A DNA stretch of 64,000 nt from Clostridia bacterium (GCA_017517685.1 JAFWYK010000010.1:194499-258498); one strand, 5' to 3'; shown: positions 44,013-56,311, counted from the stretch's first letter. Notes: generated from the sequence alone by a model not told the origin. Numbers and translations: made by a program.

Positions 44013-44756
44013 ATGTTTGGATATGGAGCTGATAGAAGAGTAATAAATACAGTTTTTGCTATACTTATTATTTGGTCATTATTAAGCATGTCTAGTGCTC
44101 AAAAATTAAATTTATTATTAACATTACCTGCGGTAATTATTGCTATTACATTTCATGAATTTGCTCATGCAAATGCTGCTGTTAAATTAGGAGATACAAC
44201 TCCAAAAAATCAAGGAAGATTAACATTAAATCCGTTAAGTCATATAGATCCTTTTGGATTTTTCTTGTTGCTTTTTGCTAATATTGGTTGGGGACGTCCA
44301 GTACAAGTAAATCCAAGTAATTATACATCTAATAAATCAAGAGGTTTTTGTGACTCGATGGTTGCACTTGCTGGACCACTTATGAACTTTACAATAGCAC
44401 TAGTTGCCTGTGTGGCTTATTTGTTAATATATTATTTAGGTGGAAGTGTAGCTGTATTTTCAACAACAGTAGGAACTATATTAGGATATTTTTTACAAAT
44501 TTTAGTTGCAATAAATATTGGTCTTGGTGTATTTAATCTAATACCATTGCCACCTCTTGATGGAGAAAAGATATTTAGAAATCTTTTACCAACTAAAGCA
44601 CAAAGATGGCTACAAGATAATTATGCAACATTAAGTACAGTGTTTATGATTCTTTGGATATTTGGAGTTTTAGAAATAATTGTAAGTCCAATTATTTCAG
44701 CATTATCTAATGTAATGTTCTTCATAGTTGAAAAAGTAATTTTGTTTTTTATATAG
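44013..44756 (+). CDS. Site-2 protease family (M50) intramembrane metalloprotease
   Basis: 247 residues, about five or six membrane helices, no PDZ domain. The zinc motif HEFAHA (about 47-52) and the third ligand in LIPLPPLDGEKI (about 178) identify an M50 peptidase of the YwhC/Rv-like group. It cleaves membrane-embedded substrates, unknown here. AAGGAGG lies eight bases before the ATG. It is followed by tsaD. Confidence 0.9.
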   Translation: MFGYGADRRVINTVFAILIIWSLLSMSSAQKLNLLLTLPAVIIAITFHEFAHANAAVKLGDTTPKNQGRLTLNPLSHIDPFGFFLLLFANIGWGRPVQVNPSNYTSNKSRGFCDSMVALAGPLMNFTIALVACVAYLLIYYLGGSVAVFSTTVGTILGYFLQILVAINIGLGVFNLIPLPPLDGEKIFRNLLPTKAQRWLQDNYATLSTVFMILWIFGVLEIIVSPIISALSNVMFFIVEKVILFFI

Positions 44757-44757
44757 A

Positions 44758-44786
44758 TTTTTAGGGGTAACTAGGTTATCCCTAAA
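44758..44786. other. Inverted repeat between the M50 gene and tsaD
   Basis: TTTTTAGGGGTAAC / GTTATCCCTAAAAA with a three-base loop. No T run follows on the plus strand, so it is a weak terminator or a processing hairpin. Confidence 0.5.
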
Positions 44787-44823
44787 AATGCGTTATTCAC
44801 AATAAAAAAATAGGAGATAGAAA

Positions 44824-45819
44824 TTGAAAGATGTTTTAATAATGGGAATTGAATCAAGTTGTGATGAAACTTCTGTTGCAATTGTAAAAAATGGTAGAGA
44901 AGTTTTATCAAATGTAATTAATTCTCAAATAAAAATTCATGAAGAATATGGTGGTGTTGTTCCAGAAATTGCTTCTAGATGTCATACTGAAGTTATAAAT
45001 AAAATTATGAAAGAAGCTTTAGAAGAAGCAAAAGTAACTTTAGATGATATAGATGCTATAGCAGTTACTCATGGACCAGGACTTGTAGGAGCACTTTTAG
45101 TGGGTGTGTCTTATGCTAAAGGTTTAAGTTATGTTACAGGAAAACCACTTATTCCAGTAAATCATATAGAAGGTCATATTGCAGGTAATTATTTAACTCA
45201 TAATGATTTAAAACCACCATTTTTATGTTTAATTATTTCTGGTGGACATACTCATTTGGTTAAAGTAACTGATTATAATGATTTTGAGATATTAGGAAAA
45301 ACAAGAGATGATGCTGTAGGTGAAGCTTTTGATAAAGTAGCAAGAGTTGTAGGTCTTGGTTATCCGGGTGGACCTAAAGTAGATAACTTAGCAAAAGAAG
45401 GAAAACCGAATATTAAATTACCAGTAACTCATTTTGATAATTTAGATTTTAGTTTTAGTGGTATAAAAACTGCTGTAATTAATTTAAATCATAAAGATCC
45501 TAATATTAATAAAGCAGATCTTTGCGCAAGTTTTCAAGCAGCAGTTACTGAGATGCTTACATCAAACGTAATAAAAGCAATTAAAGAATTTGATACTGAT
45601 AAAATTGTGATTGCAGGTGGAGTATCAAGAAACTCTTATATTAGAAAATCATTTGATGATTTAGCTAATGAATTAAATATTAAAGTATATTATCCAGAAC
45701 CAATATTATGTACTGATAATGCAGCGATGATTGCGGCAATGGGATATTATAATTACATCAATGAAGAAAAAGCAGATTTAAAATTAAATGCAATACCAAA
45801 TTTAAAAATTGGTGAGTAA
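44824..45819 (+). CDS. tsaD: tRNA threonylcarbamoyltransferase TsaD
   Basis: 331-residue catalytic subunit that attaches the threonylcarbamoyl group to A37 of ANN-decoding tRNAs, with TsaB, TsaE and TsaC. Signature [14 protein letters not shown] at the start, metal-binding HIEGH (about 119), SGGHTHLV, and [10 protein letters not shown] near 263. The start is TTG, with AGGAG eight bases upstream and no ATG nearby. The partners are not in the window. Confidence 0.96.
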   Translation: MKDVLIMGIESSCDETSVAIVKNGREVLSNVINSQIKIHEEYGGVVPEIASRCHTEVINKIMKEALEEAKVTLDDIDAIAVTHGPGLVGALLVGVSYAKGLSYVTGKPLIPVNHIEGHIAGNYLTHNDLKPPFLCLIISGGHTHLVKVTDYNDFEILGKTRDDAVGEAFDKVARVVGLGYPGGPKVDNLAKEGKPNIKLPVTHFDNLDFSFSGIKTAVINLNHKDPNINKADLCASFQAAVTEMLTSNVIKAIKEFDTDKIVIAGGVSRNSYIRKSFDDLANELNIKVYYPEPILCTDNAAMIAAMGYYNYINEEKADLKLNAIPNLKIGE

Positions 45820-45832
45820 GGAGAGAAAAAAT

Positions 45833-46147
45833 ATGGTAATGGTAGTAGTAGCACTTTTAGTAGTTTTAATTGGAGTGGTTGTAACAATAGCATATCACAA
45901 AAATGTTTTAGAAAAAATGGAAAAAGCAGAAACTGTAGCAAATGATACTGTTAGCGGAGAAGATGAAAACTCAGTTAGAAAAGTTTTCATTCCAGATAAT
46001 GCTGATGTAAATGATGCAAAAACAGAATCAACACAAAATAAAGATTGTAAAACATTTACAGTTGATACAAATCAAAATGTTGAAAAAACAGTAGTTGGAT
46101 CTAGCGCAGATGAAGAAAATGATGATGATCCAATTAAAAATTTATAA
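45833..46147 (+). CDS. Small membrane-anchored acidic protein of unknown function
   Basis: 104 residues from the ATG at 45833 (AAGGAG nine bases upstream). One N-terminal membrane helix (2-20) and a disordered acidic/Thr/Asn-rich remainder ending in DDDPIKNL. It begins 13 bases after tsaD and 19 before the phosphoesterase, so it belongs to the operon. No family recognised. Confidence 0.75.
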   Translation: MVMVVVALLVVLIGVVVTIAYHKNVLEKMEKAETVANDTVSGEDENSVRKVFIPDNADVNDAKTESTQNKDCKTFTVDTNQNVEKTVVGSSADEENDDDPIKNL

Positions 46148-46166
46148 TAAATAAAAGGGGATTTAA

Positions 46167-46874
46167 ATGTCTATTTACGTAATAGGAGATTTACATTTAT
46201 CTTTTTCGGCAGATAAACCAATGGATATATTTGGTTATAATTGGGAAAAACATGCTGACAAGATAAAAGAATCTTGGCTTGAAAATGTAACTGAATATGA
46301 TACTGTAATTCTTCCAGGTGATTTTTCTTGGGCTACATATTTAAGTGAAACTTATAAGGACTTTGAATTTTTAAATTCACTTCCAGGAAAGAAGATTTTA
46401 TCAAAAGGAAATCATGATTATTGGTGGACAACTCTTACAAGTATGAGAAAGTATATAAAAGAATGTGGTTTTGAAAATATAGACTTTTTATTTAATAATT
46501 CATATTTGATAGAAGATAGAATTATTACAGGTACTCGTGGATGGATTAATACATGGAAATCTCCAGAGAATTACAAAATACTAAAAAGAGAAAATGATAG
46601 ATTAAAATTATCTCTTCAAGATGGAGTTAAAAATTTTGGAAATGATAAAGAAATAATAACATTTATTCATTATCCACCATTTTATAGAGAAACAGAAATT
46701 CCAGATGAGATAAATTTTTCAAAAACACTTAGAGATTATGGTGTAAAAAAATGTTATTACGCTCATCTTCATGGCGAATCTCATAAAGAAGCTTTAGAAG
46801 GATTGGTTGATGACATTGAATATAAATTAGTTAGTTCAGATTATTTAAAATTTAATCTGTTAAAAATAAACTAA
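46167..46874 (+). CDS. Metallophosphoesterase
   Basis: 235-residue calcineurin-like phosphoesterase with all five metal motifs: GDLHLS (7-12), LPGDFSW, KGNHDYWW, IHYPPF and HLHGES. It is soluble and cytoplasmic, and needs two divalent metals. Substrate unknown; this subgroup is widespread in Firmicutes without a firm assignment. It lies in a run with tsaD, the HExxH protein and lepA, all closely spaced. Confidence 0.92.
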   Translation: MSIYVIGDLHLSFSADKPMDIFGYNWEKHADKIKESWLENVTEYDTVILPGDFSWATYLSETYKDFEFLNSLPGKKILSKGNHDYWWTTLTSMRKYIKECGFENIDFLFNNSYLIEDRIITGTRGWINTWKSPENYKILKRENDRLKLSLQDGVKNFGNDKEIITFIHYPPFYRETEIPDEINFSKTLRDYGVKKCYYAHLHGESHKEALEGLVDDIEYKLVSSDYLKFNLLKIN

Positions 46875-46884
46875 GGAGAAAATT

Positions 46885-48273
46885 ATGGATAGTAATTTGG
46901 TAAATTACTATAATCCTGGATTACAAAATATATTAGATGAATTAATTACACAAGAAAAATATGGTGAATTTAAACCTATTCTTAATGAAATAATGCAAAG
47001 AAGAGCGTTTGAATTTGATATTTCATTAGAACGAATGAGAGAAGAGACAGAAAGATTAGTAAGTAATTTAGAATCTATAAGATTTATGACCGAAGAAGAG
47101 ATTGCTTCAAAAACAACTAAAGACACAATGGCCGTATTTAAAGGTAAAGAAAAGACAATTTTGATAGATCCAGAGTATTATAAAAAATATGCGGAATATT
47201 ATTCAAAACATTTTGAACCACAAACAGCAAAATTTTTGCTTGGTAGAGAGATGTATGCACTACTTACTCATGAAGTTTATCATGCTATAAATTTTAGAGA
47301 AAATGGTGATTTTGGATTAATACATGAATATAAAAACGGAAGAGTTTCTGGTAGTCATATAAATGAAATTGTTACTGAAAGTGCAGCAACACGTACTACT
47401 ATGACAAAGAATGATGATGATTATCAAAATGGTTATATGGGGACAACAGGATATCAAACAACAACTTGTATAACAAATCTTTTGGCGTTAGCTGTTGGAG
47501 TTTCAGAAAAAGAACTATTAAAACATAGTATGTATGATAGACAAGAATTTGAAGAGTTCTTAAAAGAAGCAATGAGTACAAGTTTCGAAGAATATGAAAC
47601 AGATGAAAGAATAAGAGAGTTAATATTAGCAACTGTTGCTATTGGTTCATTAGAAGTAAATGCAGATCCAAGAGAAAAAGAAATATATTATTCTCAAATG
47701 TATAATGTATTATTCGAACTTGCAGCAGATCATATGCTTGCTGATAAAAGATCACCAACAAGAGAACTTATGGGAGATAAACAATTTAGAACTCAAAAAA
47801 TGCTTTCAATTGCAGCATCTTCTTTGGAGTTTTTAGAAAGAGAAGGGTTTATTGCGCCAGGTCAATCTGTAATGATTGCTGAAAGAGCTGGATTAATTTC
47901 AAGTGTAAGAGTAATGCAAGAATCAACTTTAAGAGATTATGCAACATTTTGTGGAATGAATCCATATAGATTTACATTAGAAAGACTAGATGATCTTATG
48001 ACAGAAGATGTAAGAGAAAACACCGAAGAATATTCAGATGGTTTTAGAAAATATATTTTAGATGATTATAAACAAAGAACAACTTGGTCAGATGGAGTGT
48101 TTATATATACATCAAATTTATTAGATAAAGAAATAACAAAGAAAGTTGATAAAACTTCAAAAGGATTTTTATCAACAGACGGTATAGATATTTCATCACA
48201 TACTATACCAGATGGGCTTTTTAGAAGAGAAAAGCCAACAAATGATAAAATTAATGATGAGGAAGTTAGATAA
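46885..48273 (+). CDS. Unknown soluble protein with HExxH zinc-protease motif
   Basis: 462 residues with no signal or membrane segment. LLTHEVYHAIN (His129, Glu130, His133) is a classical HExxH zinc site, and ESAATR around Glu165 could give the third ligand in a gluzincin-like way. The remaining 300 residues are helical and unfamiliar. AAGGAG is at good spacing, 11 bases after the phosphoesterase gene and 19 before lepA. Either a cytoplasmic metallopeptidase or a non-peptidase with a chance motif; the His-Glu context (hydrophobic LLTHE) favours the former. Confidence 0.8.
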   Translation: MDSNLVNYYNPGLQNILDELITQEKYGEFKPILNEIMQRRAFEFDISLERMREETERLVSNLESIRFMTEEEIASKTTKDTMAVFKGKEKTILIDPEYYKKYAEYYSKHFEPQTAKFLLGREMYALLTHEVYHAINFRENGDFGLIHEYKNGRVSGSHINEIVTESAATRTTMTKNDDDYQNGYMGTTGYQTTTCITNLLALAVGVSEKELLKHSMYDRQEFEEFLKEAMSTSFEEYETDERIRELILATVAIGSLEVNADPREKEIYYSQMYNVLFELAADHMLADKRSPTRELMGDKQFRTQKMLSIAASSLEFLEREGFIAPGQSVMIAERAGLISSVRVMQESTLRDYATFCGMNPYRFTLERLDDLMTEDVRENTEEYSDGFRKYILDDYKQRTTWSDGVFIYTSNLLDKEITKKVDKTSKGFLSTDGIDISSHTIPDGLFRREKPTNDKINDEEVR

Positions 48274-48291
48274 TAAGATTAAGGAGAATAT

Positions 48292-50106
48292 ATGCAAGAC
48301 AAACAAAAAAATATTAGAAATTTCAGTATTATTGCACATATAGATCATGGTAAGTCAACTTTGGCTGATAGAATTATTGAAATGACTGGTGCACTTACTC
48401 AAAGAGAAATGGAATCTCAAGTATTAGACAATATGGACATTGAAAAAGAAAGAGGAATTACAATAAAGTCTCAAGCTGTAAGAATGCAATATAAAGCAAA
48501 AGATGGGGAAGAGTATATATTTAATTTAATTGATACTCCTGGACACGTAGATTTTAACTATGAAGTATCAAGAAGCTTAGCAGCTTGCGAAGGAGCAATT
48601 TTGGTAGTTGATAGTACACAAGGTGTAGAAGCTCAAACTTTAGCAAATGTATATTTAGCTTTAGATGGTGATTTAGAAGTTGTTCCAGTTATTAATAAAG
48701 TAGATCTTCCAAATGCGAGACCTGATGAAGTAAAAAAAGAAATTGAAGATATAATTGGTCTTCCAGCAATGGATGCACCTTGTATTTCAGCAAAAACAGG
48801 TTTAAATATTGAAGAAGTATTAGAAAGAATAGTTACTGATATTCCAGCACCAAGTGGAGATCCAAATGGGGAACTTAAAGCTTTAATCTTCGATTCATAT
48901 TATGATAATTATAAAGGTGCGTTAAGTTATGTAAGAATAAAAGATGGTACAGTAAAAGCTAATGATGAAATATTATTTATGGCTACAGGTAAAGTATTTA
49001 CTGTTACAGAAGTAGGATACTTTGGCGCAGGTTCATATATTCCAACAACTTCTTTATCAGCAGGTGAAGTTGGATATATTGCAGCCAGTGTAAAAACTGT
49101 ATCAGACTTAAATGTTGGTGATACAATTACACTTAAACAAGCTCCTGCAAAAGAAGCACTTCCAGGATATAAGAAAGCAAATTCAATGGTATATTGTGGA
49201 ATGTATCCGTTAGATGGTAGTGAATATGAACCATTAAAAGAAGCTTTAGAAAAATTAAAACTAAATGATGCTGCTTTAAATTATGAACCAGAAACATCAG
49301 CAGCATTAGGATTTGGTTTTAGATGTGGTTTCTTAGGATTATTACATTTAGAGATTATTATTGAAAGATTAGAAAGAGAATTTGATATTGGGTTAATTAC
49401 TACAGCACCATCTGTTATATATCAAGTTCATAGAACAAGTGGGGAAATAATTGAACTATATAATCCAGTAGATCTTCCACCTACTACAGAAATTAGTTAT
49501 ATGGAAGAACCTATAATGAAAGCTGAAATTATGATACCAAAAGAATTCGTAGGAAATGTTATGAAGGTTTGCCAAGAACGTAGAGGTGTTTATATCGATA
49601 TGAAATACTTAGATGCAAATAGAGTAACGTTAGAATATGAACTTCCGCTTAATGAAATTATTTATGATTTCTTTGATACAATAAAATCTAAAACAAAAGG
49701 TTATGCTTCGGTAGATTATGAATTTAAAGAAAATAGAAGAGCTGATTTAGTAAAATTGGATTTACATATAAATAACGAAGCTGTTGATGCATTATCATTT
49801 ATAGTTCATAAAGATTCAGCCTATGAAAGAGGAAGAAAAATGGCTGAAAAACTAAAGAAAGTTATTCCAAGACAATTATTTGAAATACCAATTCAAGCAG
49901 TTGTTGGTGGAAAAATAATTGCAAGAGAAACTTTATCAGCAATGAGAAAAGACGTTTTAGCAAAATGTTATGGTGGAGATATAACAAGAAAGAAAAAACT
50001 TCTAGAAAAGCAAAAGAAGGGTAAAAAGAAAATGCGTCAAATAGGTAACGTTGAAGTACCACAAGAGGCATTCTTAGCTGTATTAAAATTAGACGACGAA
50101 GAATAA
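48292..50106 (+). CDS. lepA: Translation elongation factor 4 (LepA)
   Basis: 604-residue ribosomal GTPase. G1 [10 protein letters not shown]2 RGITIK, G3 DTPGHVDF, G4 NKVDLP, then domain 2 and the LepA-specific C-terminus with [27 protein letters not shown]. It acts on stalled or misassembled ribosomes. Length is standard. Start ATG after AAGGAGAAT. Confidence 0.97.
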   Translation: MQDKQKNIRNFSIIAHIDHGKSTLADRIIEMTGALTQREMESQVLDNMDIEKERGITIKSQAVRMQYKAKDGEEYIFNLIDTPGHVDFNYEVSRSLAACEGAILVVDSTQGVEAQTLANVYLALDGDLEVVPVINKVDLPNARPDEVKKEIEDIIGLPAMDAPCISAKTGLNIEEVLERIVTDIPAPSGDPNGELKALIFDSYYDNYKGALSYVRIKDGTVKANDEILFMATGKVFTVTEVGYFGAGSYIPTTSLSAGEVGYIAASVKTVSDLNVGDTITLKQAPAKEALPGYKKANSMVYCGMYPLDGSEYEPLKEALEKLKLNDAALNYEPETSAALGFGFRCGFLGLLHLEIIIERLEREFDIGLITTAPSVIYQVHRTSGEIIELYNPVDLPPTTEISYMEEPIMKAEIMIPKEFVGNVMKVCQERRGVYIDMKYLDANRVTLEYELPLNEIIYDFFDTIKSKTKGYASVDYEFKENRRADLVKLDLHINNEAVDALSFIVHKDSAYERGRKMAEKLKKVIPRQLFEIPIQAVVGGKIIARETLSAMRKDVLAKCYGGDITRKKKLLEKQKKGKKKMRQIGNVEVPQEAFLAVLKLDDEE

Positions 50107-50124
50107 TTATATAAGGAGAAAAAG

Positions 50125-51120
50125 ATGAGAGAGAGTTATAGAGATAAAAGAAATAGACAAGCTAGAATTGCAAAAGAAAGAGTTGAAAACGAAGAAAGAA
50201 GAAAAGAACAAAGAAGAAAGTCAGATAGAAGAGTAGAAGAAAGAAGACAAGCTGATAGAAGAGTTTCAGAAAGAAGAAAAACAGATAGAAATGAATTGGA
50301 TAGAAGAATCGGTGAAAGACGTTCTGAAACAGATAGAAGATTTGTTGAAAGAAGAAGTTTTGAAGATAGAAGACAAAATGATGAAGATGGAAACTATGAA
50401 GATATCGTAGCAGGAAGAAATGCTGTTATGGAATTATTAAAATCTGAAAAAGATATTAATAAATTATATATTGAACATGGAGAAAGACATGGATCAATAA
50501 ATGAGATAATAGCAAAAGCAAAAGAAGCTAGAGTTGTATTGGTTGAAGTTGATAAATCAAAATTAGATCAAATGGCAGAAAACCATCAAGGCGTTGTAGC
50601 TGTTGTTCCTCCATTTAATTATTCTGAAGTTGAAGATATTTTAGAATGTGCTAATGAAAAAGGAGAAGCTCCATTTATATTAATTCTAGATGGAATTGAA
50701 GATCCACATAACTTTGGTTCAATTATTAGAACAGCAGAAACTGCTGGAGTACATGGAATTATAATTCCAAAAAGAAGAAATGTACAAGTAAATTCAACAG
50801 TTGTTAAAGTTTCAACTGGAGCAACATCATATGTTAAGATAGCAAGAGTTAATAATTTAAATGATACAATTAGAAAATTAAAAGATGCAGGTCTTTGGGT
50901 AATTGGAACTGATGGTGATGCAAATACTATGTATTACAACCAAGATTTAAAAGGACCACTAGCAATAATAATAGGAAGTGAAGGATATGGTATGAGCAAA
51001 CTTGTAAAAGAAAATGCTGACATATTAATTAAGATTCCTATGAAAGGTCAAATAACATCTCTTAATGCATCTGTATCAGCTGGTATAGTAATTTATGAAG
51101 CAGTAAAACAAAGAATGTAA
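50125..51120 (+). CDS. rlmB: 23S rRNA/tRNA 2'-O-ribose methyltransferase (RlmB/TrmH family) with Arg-rich extension
   Basis: 331 residues. From about 88 on it is a SPOUT methyltransferase: N-terminal substrate-binding part (IVAGRNAVMELL), then ILDGIEDPHNFGSIIRTAETAGVHG (motif 1), IIGSEGYGM (motif 2) and IPMKGQITSLNASVSAGI (motif 3). Residues 1-85 are an unusual cationic extension made of repeated DRRxxERR-like units, disordered or helical, presumably binding RNA. RlmB is the nearest family; TrmH-type tRNA targets are possible. It follows lepA by 18 bases. Confidence 0.9.
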   Translation: MRESYRDKRNRQARIAKERVENEERRKEQRRKSDRRVEERRQADRRVSERRKTDRNELDRRIGERRSETDRRFVERRSFEDRRQNDEDGNYEDIVAGRNAVMELLKSEKDINKLYIEHGERHGSINEIIAKAKEARVVLVEVDKSKLDQMAENHQGVVAVVPPFNYSEVEDILECANEKGEAPFILILDGIEDPHNFGSIIRTAETAGVHGIIIPKRRNVQVNSTVVKVSTGATSYVKIARVNNLNDTIRKLKDAGLWVIGTDGDANTMYYNQDLKGPLAIIIGSEGYGMSKLVKENADILIKIPMKGQITSLNASVSAGIVIYEAVKQRM

Positions 51121-51123
51121 TAA

Positions 51124-51164
51124 TAAAAAAAGCAATACTTAAAAAATGAAGTATTGCTTTTTTA
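51124..51164. terminator. Bidirectional terminator after rlmB
   Basis: AAAAAGCAATACTT / AAGTATTGCTTTTTT stem between convergent genes. Confidence 0.85.
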
Positions 51165-52271
51165 TTTATATATAATTTTAAATGCATCAAATTTATCTAA
51201 AGAATTTGTTTCCAAACACTCAATATATGAATCTAATTCATCAATAGTATTACATGCTTTGATTATAATTGGATCTAATTGAGAATTAAATGAAATTTCA
51301 GAAGCAAGAGTAGTAGCTTTTGCGATTGGCATGTTACATTTGTTTTTGGCTAAGTTAAATGCTTCTTTAAATCTTGTTGTTGGCGTGTTCTTTATATCAT
51401 TTAATTTAATTGTATATTCTTTTTTTATAATATCATCTAATGAAGAATATTTTTCAGGATTAGTAGTAAAAAATGTGTGTAAATCTTCAGTAGAATAAGG
51501 AAGTACGATATTATCTGCAGAATATAATAATGTTTTTTCTAAAATTTTTGTATCATCGTTTAAGATAGTTTCTGGAGTAGTATCTTTTTCTAATGTTTCT
51601 ACTTTGTCAGAAGAAATAGATTTATTATCGATATCTTCTAAATATTCGTTAATTAGAGATGATTCTTCTTCAATATCAAATAATTCTTCAAGAGATACTT
51701 CAAACGCATCTGGAACAGAAGTATCAATATCTTCATCTAGATTTATAGCTATTTCTTCTTCTGGAAAATTTTTTAAGGTTTCTTGTTCAATTTCAAGAAT
51801 TTCATCTATTAAACTAGAAGAATCAAAGTTTTCGCTTGACTCATTTTCTACTCTATCTATTTTTGAAAAGTCAACATGAATGTATTTTGCGAAATTGTTC
51901 ATGAAAGTAAAATATTCTAAATTGTCTTTAGAAATTTTATTAAATAAATTCATGTAATCATTATTATATTTTTCAAAGTACTCTGAATCATAAGATTCTT
52001 GTTTTAGTGAAGTGATTAAATATTGACGTAACTCAATAAGAGCGTCTATGTTAGCTTTGACATTTTCAAAGTTAGCTTTAACGCTTTCTAAAGTTGAAAT
52101 AAGTACACTAGTGTCTTTATTATCATTTGCATAGCAAATGCTTTCTGAAATTTTTTCAAGATAAGATACTAAAGTTTGCTTTAGTTCTCTTTGTTCTTTT
52201 AAAAGACAGTTAAGTGTTCTTAATTCAGAATTTATAATGTTTTTATCAATTATAAATTTTGGTATAAACAT
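51162..52271 (-). CDS. Unknown acidic, helical protein
   Basis: 369 residues from the ATG at 52271 (GGAGG upstream; the earlier GTG precedes the ribosome site). Residues 1-130 are helical and coiled-coil-like (LKEQRELKQTLVSYLEKISE), 140-250 is an acidic, low-complexity linker rich in Glu, Ser and Asp, and the C-terminal 110 residues form a small helical domain (SSLDDIIKKEYTIKLND...). No membrane segment. Not recognised. Confidence 0.75.
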   Translation of the reverse strand: MFIPKFIIDKNIINSELRTLNCLLKEQRELKQTLVSYLEKISESICYANDNKDTSVLISTLESVKANFENVKANIDALIELRQYLITSLKQESYDSEYFEKYNNDYMNLFNKISKDNLEYFTFMNNFAKYIHVDFSKIDRVENESSENFDSSSLIDEILEIEQETLKNFPEEEIAINLDEDIDTSVPDAFEVSLEELFDIEEESSLINEYLEDIDNKSISSDKVETLEKDTTPETILNDDTKILEKTLLYSADNIVLPYSTEDLHTFFTTNPEKYSSLDDIIKKEYTIKLNDIKNTPTTRFKEAFNLAKNKCNMPIAKATTLASEISFNSQLDPIIIKACNTIDELDSYIECLETNSLDKFDAFKIIYK

Positions 52272-52425
52272 AAAAACCTCCACTATAAAAGAAATTATAA
52301 TATATAACTAAAAATAAATCTATACAAAAAGTAAAAATAATAAATTTTTATAACAAATGTGTAAAAGTTCTTGTAATTTTGTGGATAAAATGTTAAAATA
52401 AAAATGTTGAAGAAATGAATCGAAG

Positions 52426-52466
52426 CAGATTTAAAAAAAAAACCCTTTTTTTAAGTCTGTTTTTTT
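52426..52466 (+). terminator. Leader hairpin with T run upstream of the DUF1846 gene
   Basis: CAGATTTAAAAAAA / TTTTTTTAAGTCTG stem (one wobble), loop AAAACCC, followed by T7. It lies between the promoter-like region (52370-52400) and the DUF1846 start, so it may terminate a leader RNA or control read-through. Confidence 0.55.
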
Positions 52467-52511
52467 GTTTTTATGAGCAAAAAAAGTAAGAGGGGTTAAT
52501 TGGAGGAAAAA

Positions 52512-53981
52512 ATGAAAATCGCTTTTGACAACGAAAAGTACTTAAAAATTCAAAAAGAGAAGATTGAAGAAAGAATAAAAATGTTTGATAACAAACTTTA
52601 TTTAGAGTTTGGCGGAAAAATATTTGATGACTATAATGCAAGTAGAGTGTTACCTGGATTTAGCCCTGATGCAAAAATAAAACTTTTACAAGAATTTAAG
52701 GATGATTTAGAAATTATTTTTTGTATTAATGCTGATAATATTGAGAAAAACAAAATTAGAGCAGATTATGGAATTGGATATGATGTTGAATTATTAAGAT
52801 TGATTGAAAATATTTCTAAATTAGGAATTTCAATTAATAGTGTAGTTATAACTATGTATACTGGACAAGATATTTCTAAATTAAGAAATAACTTAGAAAG
52901 TAGAGATGTTAAAGTTTATATCCATACTCCAACAAAAGGATATCCAGATGATGTTGAAACTATTGTTAGTGATGAAGGATATGGAAAAAATCCATATATT
53001 GAAACAACAAAAAAATTAGTAGTGGTAACAGCACCAGGACCAAATAGTGGAAAACTTGGAACATGTCTTTCTCAATTATATCATGAACATAAAAATGGTG
53101 TTGATGCTGGATATGCTAAATTTGAAACATTCCCAGTTTGGGATTTACCATTAATGCATCCTGTTAATGTATCGTATGAAGCAGCAACAGCTGATTTAAA
53201 CGATATAAATATGATAGATTCATTTCACTTAGAAGAATATAATGTTAAAGCGGTTAATTATAATAGAGATATTTCTGCATTTCCGATATTAAAGAATATT
53301 TTAAAATCAATTACTGGAAAAGAAGTATATAAATCACCAACAGATATGGGTGTTAATATGATTAGTCAATGTATTGTTGATGATTATGTGGCTCAAGAAG
53401 CTGCTAAAATGGAAATTATTAGAAGATATTATTCTGCAGTTTGTGATTTCAAAAAAGGAATTGGAACAGAACAAGCCGTTGAAACAATAAAAAAATTAAT
53501 GAATAATGTTGGAATAACAATACAAGATAGAGAAATTGTAAAATACGCAATAGAAAAAGCGGAACTTACAAATGCTAATGCGTTAGCAATTAAATTGAAT
53601 GATGGTAAAATAATTACAGGAAAAGAGTCTGAATTATTAAGTGCTTCAAGTGCACTTTTATTAAATACAATTAAATATATTAGTGGAATACCAGATGATG
53701 TATACTTATTATCTCCGTCAGTGTTAAAAGGGATATTAAAATTAAAACAAAAAACATCTTATAAAAGTAAATATAGTTTAAACTTGTCAGAGGTATTAAT
53801 TGCACTTTCAATTTGTGCAGAAAATAATCCTGTAATTGAAAAAACAATTGAAGCATTAGATTCATTAAGAGGTGCAGATGCTCATAGTTCATATATGGTT
53901 TCAGGTACAGAGCAAAAGGTTTTAAAAAGCTTAGGAATTAATTTAACTTGTGAACCAAAAATGCTTGGATATGATGATTAA
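52512..53981 (+). CDS. DUF1846 family protein
   Basis: 489-residue soluble protein of the DUF1846 family, common in Clostridia and lactobacilli. It has an opening EFGGKIFDDYNASRVLPGF, a nucleotide-binding-like VVTAPGPNSGKLGTCLSQLYHEHKNG and PVWDLPLMHPVNVSYEAATADLND. The fold contains a P-loop-like segment and a C-terminal domain; activity unknown. I start at the ATG at 52512, six bases after GGAGG. An intrinsic-terminator-like hairpin lies in its leader. Confidence 0.92.
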   Translation: MKIAFDNEKYLKIQKEKIEERIKMFDNKLYLEFGGKIFDDYNASRVLPGFSPDAKIKLLQEFKDDLEIIFCINADNIEKNKIRADYGIGYDVELLRLIENISKLGISINSVVITMYTGQDISKLRNNLESRDVKVYIHTPTKGYPDDVETIVSDEGYGKNPYIETTKKLVVVTAPGPNSGKLGTCLSQLYHEHKNGVDAGYAKFETFPVWDLPLMHPVNVSYEAATADLNDINMIDSFHLEEYNVKAVNYNRDISAFPILKNILKSITGKEVYKSPTDMGVNMISQCIVDDYVAQEAAKMEIIRRYYSAVCDFKKGIGTEQAVETIKKLMNNVGITIQDREIVKYAIEKAELTNANALAIKLNDGKIITGKESELLSASSALLLNTIKYISGIPDDVYLLSPSVLKGILKLKQKTSYKSKYSLNLSEVLIALSICAENNPVIEKTIEALDSLRGADAHSSYMVSGTEQKVLKSLGINLTCEPKMLGYDD

Positions 53982-53990
53982 TATATAAAA

Positions 53991-54021
53991 GAAAACTTTC
54001 ACTAAATGTGAAAGTTTTTTT
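53991..54021 (+). terminator. Terminator after the DUF1846 gene
   Basis: AAAACTTTCAC / GTGAAAGTTTT stem with T7. Confidence 0.9.
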
Positions 54022-54080
54022 GTTTAGAATAAATTAGCAAATATTTAATATAAATATTAAAGAAATATTTTTAATTTATA

Positions 54081-54137
54081 TTGACATTTTATAAAAAAAG
54101 GTATAAATTATTAGCAGTCGAATATGACGAGTGCTAA
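54081..54137 (+). promoter_or_regulatory. groES promoter and CIRCE element
   Basis: TTGACA (54081-54086) and TATAAA (54102-54107) are followed by TTAGCAGTC (54111-54119), nine bases, and GAGTGCTAA (54129-54137). This is the HrcA-binding CIRCE inverted repeat with one change from the TTAGCACTC consensus in the left arm. It implies HrcA control of groESL. Confidence 0.92.
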
Positions 54138-54167
54138 AAATAAACTTTAGGGATTAGAAATTTTTAA

Positions 54168-54467
<300 letters not shown>

Positions 54468-54472
54468 ACTGA

Positions 54473-56122
<1,650 letters not shown>

Positions 56123-56130
56123 AAACGATC

Positions 56131-56169
56131 ATAACAGATATGAAATTTTATCATATCTGTTATTTTTTT
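56131..56169 (+). terminator. Terminator after groEL
   Basis: AACAGATATGA / TCATATCTGTT stem with T7. Confidence 0.9.
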
Positions 56170-56311
56170 GCCTTAAAATGTGAAAAAACTGTGAAAATCC
56201 AGTGATTTCATGGATTTTGCTCTAAAAATGTGGTAAAATGTTTGCGTGTTATTCATTTAACTGCTGCTTATACTAGAGCAGTAAATTTATTACAAAAGGA
56301 AGTGACTTAAA

